From Parachlorella kessleri (taxonomy: Eukaryota; Chlorophyta; Trebouxiophyceae; Chlorellales; Chlorellaceae), in the NCBI GenBank assembly GCA_001598975.1, contig BBXU01000099.1, forward strand, positions 1 to 60,410: a stretch of 60,410 nt of DNA, in the 5' to 3' direction. The translations under genes were made by a program, and so were the position numbers. The notes beneath the pieces are model-generated. The model saw only the letters and a list, made by a program, of their open reading frames with translations. It ran no database searches and was not told the origin of the DNA. Shown one piece after another: positions 45,203-57,763 of this stretch; position 1 is the stretch's first letter; each line of letters begins with the position of its first letter.

Positions 45203-46957
45203 GCGTTGGTGATGGCGAAGATCCCTGCAGCAGCAGCAACAGAAGTAGGGTGTGACGTCAGTTGAGGTGGCTCAAGCAGTTGTGTAGCAACGCTGCCATG
45301 GACCATGCAAGCAGGCTGCTAGAGAAGGTCAGCTGCTCAGGCAAGACCCACCATGCGGAGCACCCACCCCACGGTGCAAGCTTGCCACACCCACCTCACT
45401 CCGCATAACTACCGGGCCTATTGGCCTGGCAAGCACTGGGGCTGCCACTGCAGCAGTGCCGGGCTGCACTTCCTGTTCCTGTTGCTGCTGCTGCTGCCCT
45501 GCACCTGCGGTGCCGGACCGCGCCTCCTGCTCCGCCTTATAACTTTATTTTGTAGACATTTACAAGTTTGCCCAGGTTAGGAAGTCAGCCACCACCACAG
45601 GCCATCCAAGTTTTGAAATCTTCCCCACGGTGGTAGGAATGTTGTAGGAGCCAGGTGCGGGTTTCCCCGCAACAGCAGCGCTTGCGCTGTTCTGGTGGGC
45701 AGCCTTGCACCGAGGCATGTCTTGCTTCCTGTAACGGGTGCTCATCTCCCCTACTGGAGTTTCCCTCATCGCTTCAGTGACAGTACCATACTTTACACAC
45801 TGGTAACAACGTACAGTAACTCTTCTCTTAGTACAGGCAATGTGCTAACGGCCTTCGAGAGAGGACTAGTGGGTAGATGCCGATATGCGGTCAATGTAAT
45901 CGTAAGGGACCCACCCAACCAAGAGTTAAAGAGCAAAAGAACATGCTCACTCATAGTATGTCTTGGCAGAGCAAACATACCATGTCACCACAGTACCAAC
46001 ATCAGTGTATCCCTGTATCCGAGCATGATAGATGTGCATGCATGGGCACTGTACACAATGTTGCATTGCAAAAGGACCACCCAAATGAAAACACGAAATC
46101 TCCAGTCTCAAGTGTGTGTGCACAACTGTAGACAGAACAAAGCACAACAGAACAGCAGCTTTTCAGTTCATGCAAGTATGTATCAGGTTGAAGGTCACCA
46201 GCGTACAATTGACAGCCCCACAACCCCTGCCAACACACTCTGCCCTCCGCACCCTTCCCTTGCACAGGCAACCGCCCCAACTGAGGACATGTGAGCCCAA
46301 GAACACCAGCGCGCACACTGCATACAACAGCAACGGCTGCCGAGGGTTGGACGCCAGAGCAAGCCCACCAACTTGAGCCAGCGGTCCCACCTCGGGTATT
46401 AGACAGGAACAAAGAACAGAGCGTTGAGCGCACCCGTTAGCAGCTTGAGGGAAAATAACAGAACCACCAGCCCGCACCCGAGAAAAAAGGAAGCAAGAGA
46501 ATATGAAAAGTATATTATGGCCTGGACGTCAGATCAGCCCCCCAAGTATGTATTCATATGGCCGGGGGCTTCAGCGAGGAAACACGCAGCACATTAGACC
46601 TAACCTACGCCCGAGCCTGTACTGAATATGGATAAGAAACCTCATAATGACAATGCAGACAATGCGTCCAGCACACCATTTACTACCATCCATGCCTCCA
46701 TGGCCACCCTTGTCGGGATACTGATGACATTCCACCAACTTTCCAAGCCTAGCCCTCTTCCGCCGCTTGTTCAAAGTCTGGCCCATAACAAGGCCCCATT
46801 TCTGGGCCTCAGCTGCTAGTTCTGCACCCTCAAAAGCATAGCGATCTATCATACTTCCACAATCCGACCCGTGCATGCTCCTGGCAATACCTCTAACATC
46901 CTATTGCGAGAGAAGATACCTAGATGGAAGGATGCTTGGTCCCCCCACCCAAAGTGG

Positions 46958-46998
46958 CTTCCAGACCTAACCCCTTTGTGGGGGTGTGGGTCTGGAAG
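46958..46998. repeat. imperfect inverted repeat (hairpin)
   Basis: CTTCCAGACC (46958-46967) pairs exactly with GGTCTGGAAG (46989-46998). After four unpaired positions a further CCCC/GGGG pairing closes the stem around a small loop. It lies downstream of the bZIP stop on the minus strand and might shape the transcript 3' end. Confidence 0.7.
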
Positions 46999-47147
46999 TG
47001 ATCTTCAGCGGTAGCACCGCCGCATGCGTTCCAAACATAAGCTGACAGCTCCATCAAACACAACTTCGAATAGTTGATGCTCTTGCCTTCACCAAGCAAT
47101 GGCCCCAGGGCTGCCTTGCAGAACCTGCAGGCAGTAGGAAGCTACGC

Positions 47148-49899
47148 TCAGTGAGTGCCAAGCTTGAGCCCAGGTTCAAACACATCTAGCACCTTCAAGG
47201 GTTCCATTTTAGGACTCGACGTCAGGCCTAGCGACGGGAACCTCACCAGCGAGCACCAGGCATGGCAAGCTGCCATGATAGTGCCTGAACCAGCGCACGC
47301 AGTTGCATGTAACCTAGGTGTGTCGTACCGCTGTAAGGAACTGCACACCTGCCCCGAACAGAAAGAGTGTGCCTGCCTGCCAAAGCAACGCTGCCAGCGT
47401 CGGTATCTGTCCCAGGCAGCCCACGCTCCTCGGCACTCGCGCTGCACAGCTTCCCTGTCCTTACCTGGATTTGCCTGGTCAGCAACGCCTGCGCCTCCTC
47501 CTCTGCTTTGCAGGCAGCCATGTAATTGTCCAGCTCAGCAGCCAGAGCTGCCTTCTGGCCCTTCAGCTGCCCCAGCTGGTGCTGCACACCCTGCAGCCAG
47601 CGAAGCATATGGGGCGATACTGGGTGGTAAGTCACCTGGGGCCGGTCCAGCTTCGCTACCCAAGGTCACAGTGACCCTGCTCCTTGCACCCGCTTCCAGC
47701 AAGGCCACAGCATTTTATGTCATGCCCAGCCGATTGTGAACAGGTCCTACTTAGCGTCCCAGTCCCAGGCACCACGGATAAGCTGGCCATGCACTTCAAA
47801 GGGACCGCGTCAGGCAGAGAGCCAGTCTTGGCTTGGTAGCAAGCAAGACAACCAACTCCACGCACATCACAACATGGAGTAAAAATCTTGACACCAGAAA
47901 CCCACCATGAGGCGAGTCTTTTGCTTCAGCTTGGACTTGGCCGCTGACAGGCGGTTGGCCATGATGCGCCGCGCACGCTTTGGGTCCATCTCGGGGTTCT
48001 CCAAGCGTGGGTCGGGGGCAGGCTGCAGACACGAGCAGCAAAGAAGAAACTGTGAGCGAGTGTGTCTCCATGGGACAGGTGGGAACACAGGACAGCATGG
48101 TCTTGCATCCACCAAACCTCTCCCAGTCAATCAATGCATCCATGACCCATTCAACGGACTGCTGCAACCAGGCAGCACTGCATGCTTGCTTTAATCACCG
48201 CCAACACAACCCAGAGGTTGCAAAAAAACCGGCAGTGCCGCAGCGGAAGCCTCACCTGGCGACCTCCCTTGCCGCGGCGCATGTGGGGCGGGGTGAGGAA
48301 GGTCATGTGGGGCACATTGAACGCCGCATCTGCGCACAGCAGGGGCAACACGTTTGTGCAAGTGTGTGAGCGTATGCTTGTCGAGTACTCACCCACCCAC
48401 CTCTAAAGGTACCGCGTATCACTTTGCTCGCACCCTGCAAGCACCGCGGCCAGGGTGACAGCAAGGCCACCAAAGCAAGGTCCACCTGTCATGGTCTGCG
48501 TGAGACCACACCACCGCACAGCTGCCTAGCAGACAACATGCATGGCAGCACCCACTCCTCACCTGACATGTCGGTCTCCGACTTGATCCTGACCAGACCG
48601 TCACCCTCCTCGCCATCAGCGGCGCCGGCCTGGCGCCGCATCCTGCCGCCAGCGGCCTCGCCACCCATAGCAGGCTCAGCAGCCCAGGCGCTGCCGCTTG
48701 CGGGGTCAGCGCCAGCCCCCACCAGGCCCCCAAAGTTGGCGGTGGAAGCCACGCGGGGCACCACCCCAGAGGCCTCCAGCTGGGAACTGACCCAGCTGGA
48801 GCCGGCTGCTGCCACCGAGCCGGACGCACGCGGTGCCAGCATCTCTCCAGCCCCCACTGCGGCGGCCTTGGTGCTGGGCTGATAATGCGCGGCAGCGGAT
48901 GCGGGCCTACAGCAAGGAGCAAGGCAACGTGACCCGGTCAGCAGGACTTAACGGTATTGGGAGTAACAAAACTAATGACAACACACTGCGTCAATGCGAA
49001 CCTGCCGGCCCCACATTGTGCAAGCTATGTGAGCACCTTCCATGCACAGCCACCGACGCCACCTGTGAGCCTCACCTGCCAGGGTCAGCATGGTCCATCA
49101 CTGGGGTTTCCACCACCAGGTTACCAAAGGCATGGGAGGAGCCAAGGCCGCGACCCAGCTTAGCCCTGCCTCGTCCTACAATGCCGGCAGCCGGCATCGC
49201 GGGCTGCAGCGGGGGCGCCGCAGGCGCTGAGGTAACAATGAGAGTGGGCGGCGCTGCGACCGCGGCTGGCAGCGGGACGGGGGTCAGCGGGGAGGCGGGC
49301 GTGCGGTGGGACGGCTGGGCCGGCACGATGCGCACGGGCGCCAGCGGGGCAACCCAGGAGGAGGCAAAGGGAGCTGCCGCTGCGGTGCCGCTGCCGTGCG
49401 TGGGCCCTGCCCCCGGCACAAAGCCGTCCCAGCAGCTGCTGCCGCTGCCAGTGGCTGCCAGAGGAGCGGTGGTCCAGTCGATAGCTGCAGGCTGGTAGTT
49501 TTGGAGGGCGGAGGCCGCCAGGGGCGGGCAGGCTGCCTCTGCTGCCAGCTCAGCTGGATCGGGCAAGCCCAGGCCAGCCCTGTCCAAGTCAAGCAGCAGC
49601 TCCAGGCTGGGAGCTACCTGCAGCGCTGCGGCAGTGCTCAGGCCGGCCATGCCATTGCCCCAGGCCTGGTGCTGCGCCTGCTGGCCTGCACTGACGGCAC
49701 TCAGCTTGCTGGGCGGCTGGGCGGCTGCAGGGCCATGTGGCGAGGCGGTGGCAGGGCCGTCGTTGTCCAGGAGGAAAAAGGAGCAGGGGTCGAAGGAGGA
49801 GAAGGAGGAGAGCGGGGTTAGTGGGGCTGTGTCGCTGGCGTCGAGCAGCACTGGCTGGGAGGCCAGGCCCCCTGGTTTGGCGGCGAAGGGGTTGATCAT
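47148..49899 (-). CDS. bZIP transcription factor, plant group-I-like
   Basis: Exons 49899-49076, 48906-48563, 48329-48256, 48022-47906 and 47590-47465 keep phase and give 495 residues; a last exon such as 47330-47148 is tentative. The N-terminal 390 residues are Ala/Pro/Ser-rich, typical of an activation region, with SFSSFDPCSFFLLDND near the start. The basic region is DPKRARRIMANRLSAAKSK. It has Asn followed eight residues later by Lys where most bZIPs have Arg, a mark of plant group I (VIP1/RSG-like) factors. The zipper follows with V, L, L and Y at seven-residue spacing (VQHQLGQ, LKGQKAA, LAAELDN, YMAACKA). It lies in the nucleus by inference and binds DNA as a dimer. The ATG at 49899 is the first in frame; the frame is open upstream to an acceptor at 49931, so a 5' exon may exist. 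The targets are unknown. Confidence 0.8.
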
Positions 49900-51577
49900 A
49901 TAGCCAGGCTGGTGGAGCAAGTACGAGATCTGCGCGGCGAGGAACAGCTGATCGTCAGTTGGGCAGTGCCTTGGTAAGCCTGAAAAGGTACCCCAGGCCG
50001 CACTCTGCGGCCAGGGCGGTGATGGGCCCCTAGCCGACGCCTAGGGCAACGCTGCTCTCCAGGCACCGCGGTAGCTAGGAGGTCACAACAACCGGCAAAC
50101 CCTTCGCGGGGCAGCAAAACACTCCAACGGAGCCCCCGGGTGTTGATTAGGATGGGGGTTGAAGCAGCATAGCCGCCGTAGCCGCACTCTGAGTAGCGCT
50201 TGCTGCGCACAATATAGGAGGCAATTGAAGGCGAAAGTGCTCACCTGGGCAGTCGATCTCTGCTGATCAGGAGAATGTCGGCTTGGCCGGGTCCACTGAG
50301 CTCGGCAACACCCTTGCAAACGGGAGTGGCTTCCAAGGACTCACACCTTAGCACTTGTTGCTACTACTGTCTGAAGGATCAGTAGAAGTAGCACCACTGG
50401 ACAACAAACCGTCTAGGATTCAATTTTCCTCGTGTTTCCAGTACTACTTGGGGTCGATGCCTATGGACCACCTTCGCGACAGATACCACGCAGCTTCGCA
50501 CATGCCTTGCCAAACCGTACCCGACCGGCGAGCAGGGGTGTTGCGCTGGATAGGCGTGGCATTGAGATCAGCAGTAGAACAGTTGTAATAGGGCATTGGA
50601 GTCTGCGCACGGCGGCTGGCGGCGCAAGTTGAAGTGTAGGTTTCTGGGCCCCAGAAGTCCTACCAACCGTTGCAAAATATACAGTGGAGTACTACTTATT
50701 GCTTCGTCAGGGTTTTCCTTCTTAGGTGAGCACTGTCGTCGCTCATGCATCTCCCGTGGAATACCTTTTTAGTCTGGCTGCTCAACGTCCGTGGTGCTCA
50801 AGGTGTAATCTGTGAAGGAGCGTGGCTACTCTAGCGGGGACGTCCCTGTGTGGTTATGAGGGTTGCAACCCCATACCAGCTAGTATTGCCGTGTTCGCAC
50901 CAGCGTGTGAACATTGGAACTCAAGTGGCGAAGTTGCCCTGCCAATAGACGGAGCCCACCTGAAGGAATAGCTACAGTTACAGGAAAAATGCGAGAGGCA
51001 CAGAACAAGTTGGATGATGCGCAATTCCTGTACACGGGGGGCACGACTAGAACAGTTGGGACCACACAAATTCCTGTTCAAAGTCACAGCCAAATGGGGT
51101 CCTGTTCAAAGTCACACGGTCAGAGAGGAATGGCGTTCGCTGGACGCTGCAGCGCGCTGGCTTGCCTGCTAGTTGCACCCTAAACACTAAACGCTTAAGT
51201 CAGCACAGACCACTTTACGCTAGACTACCAGTCACTTGAGCGTCCCATGTATATGGCAACTTTCTCCATCTCAATGCTGCTAGTGGCGTGGCAAGAGTGA
51301 AATAGCACAGCACCACCGTCAGTTGCACCAGGTCCGAGGGAGACCCACTGGGTTTGAGCTCAGGCAAGCCCTAGAGCACAACTGCATCCAGCCCTGCCAG
51401 TACGACTCACCCCTACCTCCTCCATTTTGCTTTGCCAGCCACCAGGAACAAGTAGCATAGCCCTTCCCAGGCTAACAGTAGTGTTGTAAGCCCCCCCGCC
51501 CCCCGCTACAAATGTACCACCCAACGGCACTTCAAAGCAGTCGGAGGGCGGTCTGGAGATGTCACAGACCGGCTGGC
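49900..51577. other. bZIP upstream region and H2B-like gene 3' UTR
   Basis: No gene is supported in these 1.7 kb. A possible non-coding 5' exon of the bZIP gene ends at a strong donor near 50245 (CCCAG|GTGAGC on the minus strand). TTACA at 50978-50982 (TGTAA on the minus strand) could end the H2B-like transcript. A 16-bp direct repeat (CCTGTTCAAAGTCACA) occurs at 51073-51088 and 51101-51116. Confidence 0.4.
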
Positions 51578-54500
51578 TCAGAGGTTTGCACTGCGGGCCA
51601 CCGCCTTCTTCCCTTCAGACATGGCATGCCGAGCCAGCTCCCCAGGGAGGACCAGGCTCACCTGCGCGCCACACATGGGCACACACCACGGTCACACGCA
51701 ATCTTTCGCAACGGCGGTCTGTGCTGGTCACAGCAGGGGTACAAGGCCCTACCCTCAGCAACCTGGGTCCTACACCCTCTGCCCCGCAAGTGACAGCAAT
51801 GGCCACAAGGCCCAGCATGCATCAGCGGCAGCACCCAGGGCACTGCATGTGCCAGCGACCCTGCCAGCACCCGTCTTGACTCACCGCTGCCTGGATCTCG
51901 CGAGAGGTCAGCGTGGCCCGCTTGTGGCGCAGCGTCAGCAGCTGCGCCTCCTCCATGATCTTCTCATACGCATCCTCCATGAAGGACTGGCACACCTGGG
52001 GGTGGGGTGGGGAGTACCATAGGTTGCTAGTGTGGAATGGTGTCAGACCGTGCAACATTTGAAGTGAACCCCACGCACCAGCTCCACGTATGTGGGGGGA
52101 GGGATGCAGGCCTCATGTCTTGACAACTTTCCCGCTTTTGAGGCAACATGGTCGTTTGCCCAGGACCCCCCCTTGCTTTGCTGATCAAGGCTGGGCTCCC
52201 CACGGTTCCTAGGAGGTGCTTAGTCTTCTTCCGAGCAAAACCCTGCTCAACCGGTCCCCGCCACTGCAGCTGGGGTTTCAAGGAGCACATCACCTTCCGC
52301 CCAGCGGTTTCACCATGCCCTTACAAAAATGCCCAGATCAGCTCTCTCACAAGTACTCTATCCCTACACTGGCTTGTAGCATGCCCCCGCCCGTTGCACC
52401 CACCTGCATGGCTCGGCTGGAGATGCCCATTTCTGGGTGGATCTGCTTCAGCACCTGCGCACATGCAAGCTTGCCAGAGGAAAGGTAACCCCGCTGCCAG
52501 GGCGAGCAGAAGTGAGCAAGCAGGCCAATCCAGGACCAGCAGTCCCAAGCTGCACCCTCAAGGTACGCCCATGAACACATATCATGGGCATTCTGTATTT
52601 CCCAAAAAACCCTCCCACTCCCTGCCAACTCCTGATGCTCACAGAAGGCCTGCCATGACGCTACCAGCAGCAGCGGCGGCGGCAGCAGCAGCGCAATGAG
52701 CGGGCATGTGCACCCCTGCAGACCTGCCCGTCATTCTTCCTGATCTTTCATGAACTAATCAGCTGGCAGTCCCCCTCTGCCCCCGCAGGCACACCCACCC
52801 TGTAAATGTAGCGCTTGTAGGTCTCGTTCTTCCTGGCCTTCCCACGCTTCTTCTTTGGCCCCGCCTTCCTGCCCGCAGCGCCACCCTTCCCTTTTGTTGA
52901 CCCCGCGGCCTTGGCCGGCCGGCCCCGCCCGCTCCGGCGCTGCTGCGGCGCGGCAGCTGCTGTCGGAGCAGGGACCTCCTCTTCCTCCTCCTCCTCCTCC
53001 TCCTCCCCCTCCTCCGCCACTACCACTCCCTCCCCCAGCACGGCAGCCTCTGCTGCCTCTGGTGCCAGCGGCTCAATTCCCAGGGCCTGCAGGTCCTCCC
53101 CAGGTGCAGGGAAGACCACCTCAGTCTCCTGCACTGCTGGCGCTTCCGGCAGCTCTTCCTCTGGCGCCTCTGCTGGGCCTGCTGGCTCCGGGGCTGGTGC
53201 CTCCTCCTCAGCAGGCTGCTCCTGTAGCCAGGGGAGAGACTCCATCAGGGAAGTGGCCCAGCACACGCATAACAGACACAAGAAACGCCATCTCCTTGAT
53301 GGCGCCAGCAGAGCCCCTAAGGAGATGTGACCCTGAATTTCGGTCTATAACTTCTCGGTCGTTTGGCGTGAACTGCCACCTTGGAGAAGCATCGCTGGAT
53401 ACTGCATGCCTCGCAGCCATACCATACAAGCCCAAAGCAACCACTACAGGAGCTCTTCATGACTACAGCAACACCCCCCCCCCCCCCCTCTGCATGCACC
53501 AGCTGGACAGCCCTGCAGCCACAGCAACCACAGCCCTGCACAAACCTCGGTGAGGGCCACTAGGCACTGATCACTCTCCGCCTTGGTGGGCTTAGGGTGC
53601 AGCACTAAAGCCCGACCCGCTCACCTCTGCGCCCACGCCCAGCACGCTCCGCAGCGCCCCCGCCACCACCGCCCGCAGCTTGCCCGCGGGGGTCCTGGGC
53701 GACTTGGGCTTGGTGGAGGCCTGCAACACAGCGCCGCGAGCCCACAAGGGGGTTGTGTTAACAGCTGTCATCGATGTTCTCAGACCAAAGAGGCCGGCAA
53801 GAGCTGCAGGGCAGGGCGCACACCCCCAGGGTAATGTAAGCGGCCACCAGTGCGTCGCGAACCTGTCCGCAAACCCCCCAACGCGGGAAGTTGACGCAAA
53901 CGACAAACCGGCCCAAACTGGCTGTGCGCGAAAATGATCCAAGCCTCCCCTAGCTCCGTTTGGGTGGTGTTCTGGTCGCCTTGGACAACCGAAGAAATAC
54001 CATTGTCAATTTCCGGCACACGAGCGCTCCCCTCAGCTGCCTACTCACCCCAACACACACAACACAGCCAACGCCAGCCACCCTGCCCTCACCTTGGCCT
54101 GTGAGCCCGGAGCAGCGCCCTTGCGCGCCCTCAGGCTGCGGGCCCCACCTCCCGCCTGCTCCTCCTGGGTGGCTGATGAGGGGCCGGCGCCTGGCGCCTT
54201 GCGCTTGCGCCCGCCGCGCCCTGCTGGCGGTGCAGCCTCCTCATCCTGCAAGGGCGGCAGAACAACGACAGCTACCCGCTGGTGACCGAGTAAGACCAGC
54301 CGTCGACCAGTGCTAAACCCTGGTGGCGGCACTGATTCTCCTTGCGGGGACATCGACACACAAGTTCACCAGGAGCAGCACCGACACAACAACAAAGCAA
54401 AGCAAAGCATGGCCCTGCCCGGAACCGAGAAGACCTTGCAGACTCCCAGGCTTCAAACAAGTGTGAGCCATCTACAACCCCTGCATATGTCACCCACTCC

Positions 54501-57500
54501 CACCAGACAAAGCGCATTACCCGTCCTGTCACGGTCATTTCTAACCACAGCTGGCTGGCTGGCTGGCTGGCTCACCTCCTGTGCTGTGTTGAAGTCATGG
54601 GCCCTCCTCCTGGCCTCCTCTTCAACCTCCGGCGGTCCCATCAGATCCTGGCCCACTGCTTCAGGCACCTGGGCAGGGGGGCCAACAGAAGAGAGGCGGG
54701 GGTTGGCAGGCTGAGCAGGAGTAGCATGTCTGACAGGCTTCAAAGGATGAGGGAATTGACAGGAGGCGGGTTTGGTGCCAAGGTGGGTGGGAAGGGGACC
54801 GCACAGCGGGGGGTATGGGGGCAGTCGAGGAAGCAGGGGCGTAGCTGGGACCTTTCATTGTCCTGCCCTGCCTCTTGTGAGGTACAACACTGACCAAATA
54901 CAAGGTGTAGCCATGCTTACCCAGCTGTCCACGCTGCATGCACCTCCACCCCTTCCAGAGTCAGCCCTCAATCACCTTGGCTAGAAGAAAGTACAAGTAG
55001 TTCCGCTCCGTTGGCCTGAGTGAACCCCTGCCCCCACATGACTATCGCTCCAGCCAGGCCCGCCGCCTACCTCATCTGCCGAAGGCAGCTCCTCGGGCGC
55101 AGCGTGCCTGGGCGAGGGAGGCCCCAGGTCAGCGGGGGTGGCATCAAAGTCCAGGTCCTGCGTCTGCGGCAGCTCCATCTCACCCCCCGGGGCCTGCACA
55201 GAGGCCTCAAATGATCATGCTGACGAAACAGCACTTGAAACCTACGCTTCTAAGCCGATGCATCGAGGTGAGGGCAGCACCCCGCGATGTGAATCAACTT
55301 TGAAGCCGTGCGGAGACCAAGGCAGCCACCACCATGCCTGTGGCAGATTTCAGTGGATACAGGATCGGAAAACGCATACCCCAAAGCACCACTAGTGAGG
55401 TGCAGAAAGCCAGAAGAAAAGCCCCTGCATGGCTGGCGGGCTGCACACAGTGGTCCTAATAGGCTCACGCGCTCCTCCCATGCATTGCTGCCCACCAACC
55501 ACCTACCAAACGCACCTCTTGCTCCTGCTGTGGCGCTTCCTCAGCCTCATCGGCCTCCTCTGCAGCAGCAGGGACTGCGGCTTTCCGTGCGGCCCCCTTG
55601 CCCCGCGGGGACGTTGCCTTGCCCTTCTTGGGGGGCCGCCCTCGCCCTGCACCACACGCCATGCCAATTCCACATGTTGGAGCTCTGTTGGGGTACCCAG
55701 GATTGTGCTGCTATTAGGCATAGGAGCTGGGATAGGTTAGCAACCCAATTGCAGACCCAAAGACTGGCGCAGGAGGAACACAGTCTGTCCCGCGTGGTTT
55801 CCTGCCACAGAACCACCCCGTCCCCACAAAACTTCCAGCCAATCCATCATCATGCGCTGCTCCCGAGAGGGGCCGGGGGCTGCAGCCAACAGGCAAGCTG
55901 TCAGGCAGCCCCCCTCCCAGCACGCCCCACACTACCCACCCACAGACAAACCGAGTAGGTCACGCAATACAGAGCTGCACCACTTATACACAACAGGCCC
56001 GGCAGCTTAAGCTGGACCGCTCCATTCCCCTCACCCTTGCGCGGCTGGGGGGCTGCCTCCTCCTCCCCTTCCCCCTCCAGAGGCACTTCGCCCGCAGCGG
56101 CAGCCGGGGAACCCTCGACCGCCCCTGCCCCCTCCTCGCCCTCTGGTGCTGCCTCATCACCCTCAATGATCACGGTCCGCACCTCCCTGCAGGGCACCAC
56201 AGCACGGTAGGGTGGATGATGCTGCACGCTTCCTACTCAGGGCTCAAGGCGGAAACGGTTCTCATGGGGACCGACTGCCTGCGAATGCCCGATTCTCCCA
56301 AACTGCTCCACCTCGACCCCTGTCCCTCCGTGTCGCTGCGTCAACGCCGCTTGCAACCCACCACCCCAGCCCAAACCAGCTCCTCGCTCCTCCTCTCACG
56401 ATGCCATTCTGACACCAGACACACGTAGACCCCACCTCCCCGCACGACACACACCCCACCACAACTGTCAGGTGCCCAACATGCTGGCACCCGCCGCACC
56501 TGCGGCCGCCAGCACCCCTCCCTCCTTTCTTCTCGGGGGTGGCAGCCCCGGCGGCGCCCCCCGCCGGGGTCAGGTCCACGTGCATGGCACGGTCCAGCTC
56601 CTCGTCCAGCCGAGCCCGGGTGGAGCGCCTGCGGTACGCCAACGGTACAGGGCATTAGGTAATCATTTGGTCAGCGTGCACAGCACAGTCAAGCTCCTCC
56701 AGCAGTCGGGCATGAGGTCAAGAAGAAGACGACAGGCCAGGTCAGGAGTACAGGGCGACGATTCGGGCTGACGAAGAACGGCACTAGGCAGAGCTTGGAC
56801 GGCTAGACAGCAGTTCCACACCACAACCCCAAGCATCCCTTGACGGCCAGGCAGAGTACGACAGGGTTTACTTGCGTGAGCAGATGTCCCTCTCCGCACG
56901 GAGATGAGGTACTGCACAGAATACACTGCAACTCACCTGCCAATCTTTCTTCCCTGGTCTCCAGGGTGCTCCCCGTCCTCAGCAGCAGCCTCCTGCAACA
57001 AAACGGAAACTCGTTGGCTTGCACTTGACTCACTTGACTCATCTGGACTCATAACAATGCGCTGTCTTCGTATGACCAGGGGCGCAGCAGCAGGACCACC
57101 TCCAATACAGCACACCCAGCAAACCCCAAGCACACTACCATGGAGCTGCACCAGCAACCAGGTCCTCACCGCATCATCTGACTTGCTGCGGCGCCGGGTG
57201 CCTGGCTTGACCACTGCCACTCGCTTGGTCACTTCGGTCACCTGCGGACACCCACGCCGACCTACTTCCCTGCCCGGTGCGTGCGCCTTGCCAAAGCCTT
57301 TCCAGCTGGCAGGTAGGTCAGTTTGAGCGCAAGGCAGCCGACCCCCGAGCCCGGAAGGAGCCAGGCACCAGCCTTGCGCCCTTAGCAGGCCAGTAGTGAT
57401 CAATCCCACCTCAGTCACATGAACAGCTCACGTCCAGCACAGCTGAGGCTGGTCAGTCACATGAAGGAAAGCTCACCTGTCGGATCTCCCTGACTTCCAC

Positions 57501-57763
57501 TTGGTCTCCCTCGGGGGTCTCCTCCTGCTGTGTGGTTTGCTCCATGACCTGCATCCCAGCTGGCGCCCACGTTGGCCAGGGCGCAGATGCACCCTCCAGG
57601 GCAGCATCTCAACTGATATATACCCGAGACCGTGAGATCAGCTGACGTGTATCACCTTGGACTTCCTGGTTTGCACCCGGGTCCGTGCATCCCCTTCGAC
57701 ATGCGGGATGGGTAGCTGCGGCTCCTGCGAAGGAACCAGGCTGCCGTACTCTGCGTCCTCCAT
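51578..57763 (-). CDS. giant histone H2B variant with ~525-residue N-terminal extension
   Basis: Fifteen minus-strand exons, all in phase (57763-57656, 57548-57477, 57241-57170, 56992-56937, 56628-56500, 56186-56035, 55646-55516, 55193-55071, 54668-54576, 54245-54093, 53720-53625, 53221-52799, 52454-52404, 51995-51885, 51661-51578), give 617 residues. The last 92 are an H2B core. They contain ETYKRYIYR, VLKQIHPEMGISSRAMQ, then SFMEDAYEKIMEEAQLL, TLTSREIQAA, then VSLVLPGELARHAMSEGKKAV and a short end ARSANL. The extension alternates acidic, Pro/Ala-rich and Lys-rich segments. It carries AT-hook cores RGRPPKK (about residue 200) and RGRPAK (about 495) and a run of nine glutamates (about 470). 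A normal H2B is near 120-150 residues. The lysine usually mono-ubiquitylated (AVTK) is Arg here (AVAR). It probably forms nucleosomes with a large linker-binding tail; this is inference. Confidence 0.85.
53474..53488 (+). repeat. poly-C tract (C15) in intron
   Basis: Fifteen consecutive C residues lie in the intron between the 53720-53625 and 53221-52799 exons of the H2B-like gene. Such tracts vary in length and are prone to assembly error. Confidence 0.9.
54550..54572. repeat. GGCT tetranucleotide repeat beside a splice donor
   Basis: About five CTGG/GGCT units lie directly after a donor of the H2B-like gene (exon end 54576, minus strand), so the intron begins GTGAGC followed by CAGC repeats. 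Confidence 0.8.

Larger units (their letters stand above)
45152..47147. other. intergenic between convergent genes
   Basis: Two kilobases separate the RIB72-like stop from the bZIP stop. They contain several short frames, of which 46876-46571 (minus, ATG start, 101 residues, basic NKRRKRARLGK stretch) and a hydrophobic minus frame ending near 46408 are the most protein-like. Neither can be tied to a gene; they may belong to the bZIP 3' UTR. An imperfect hairpin lies at 46958-46998. Confidence 0.4.

Noticed and set aside
46408..46533. hydrophobic minus-strand stretch resembling a C-terminal membrane tail
   Set aside because: It would need an unseen upstream exon; a stop lies just before the possible acceptor and no neighbour lacks such an end.
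46571..46876. 101-residue minus-strand frame with an ATG start and a basic NKRRKRARLGK stretch
   Set aside because: There is no homologue I recognise and no upstream partner exon in phase; it is more likely part of the bZIP 3' UTR.
52855..53553. Pro/Ser-rich 232-residue plus-strand frame
   Set aside because: It is the antisense of the acidic and Lys-rich exon of the H2B-like gene; poly-Pro and poly-Ser come from reading GAG and GAA repeats backwards.
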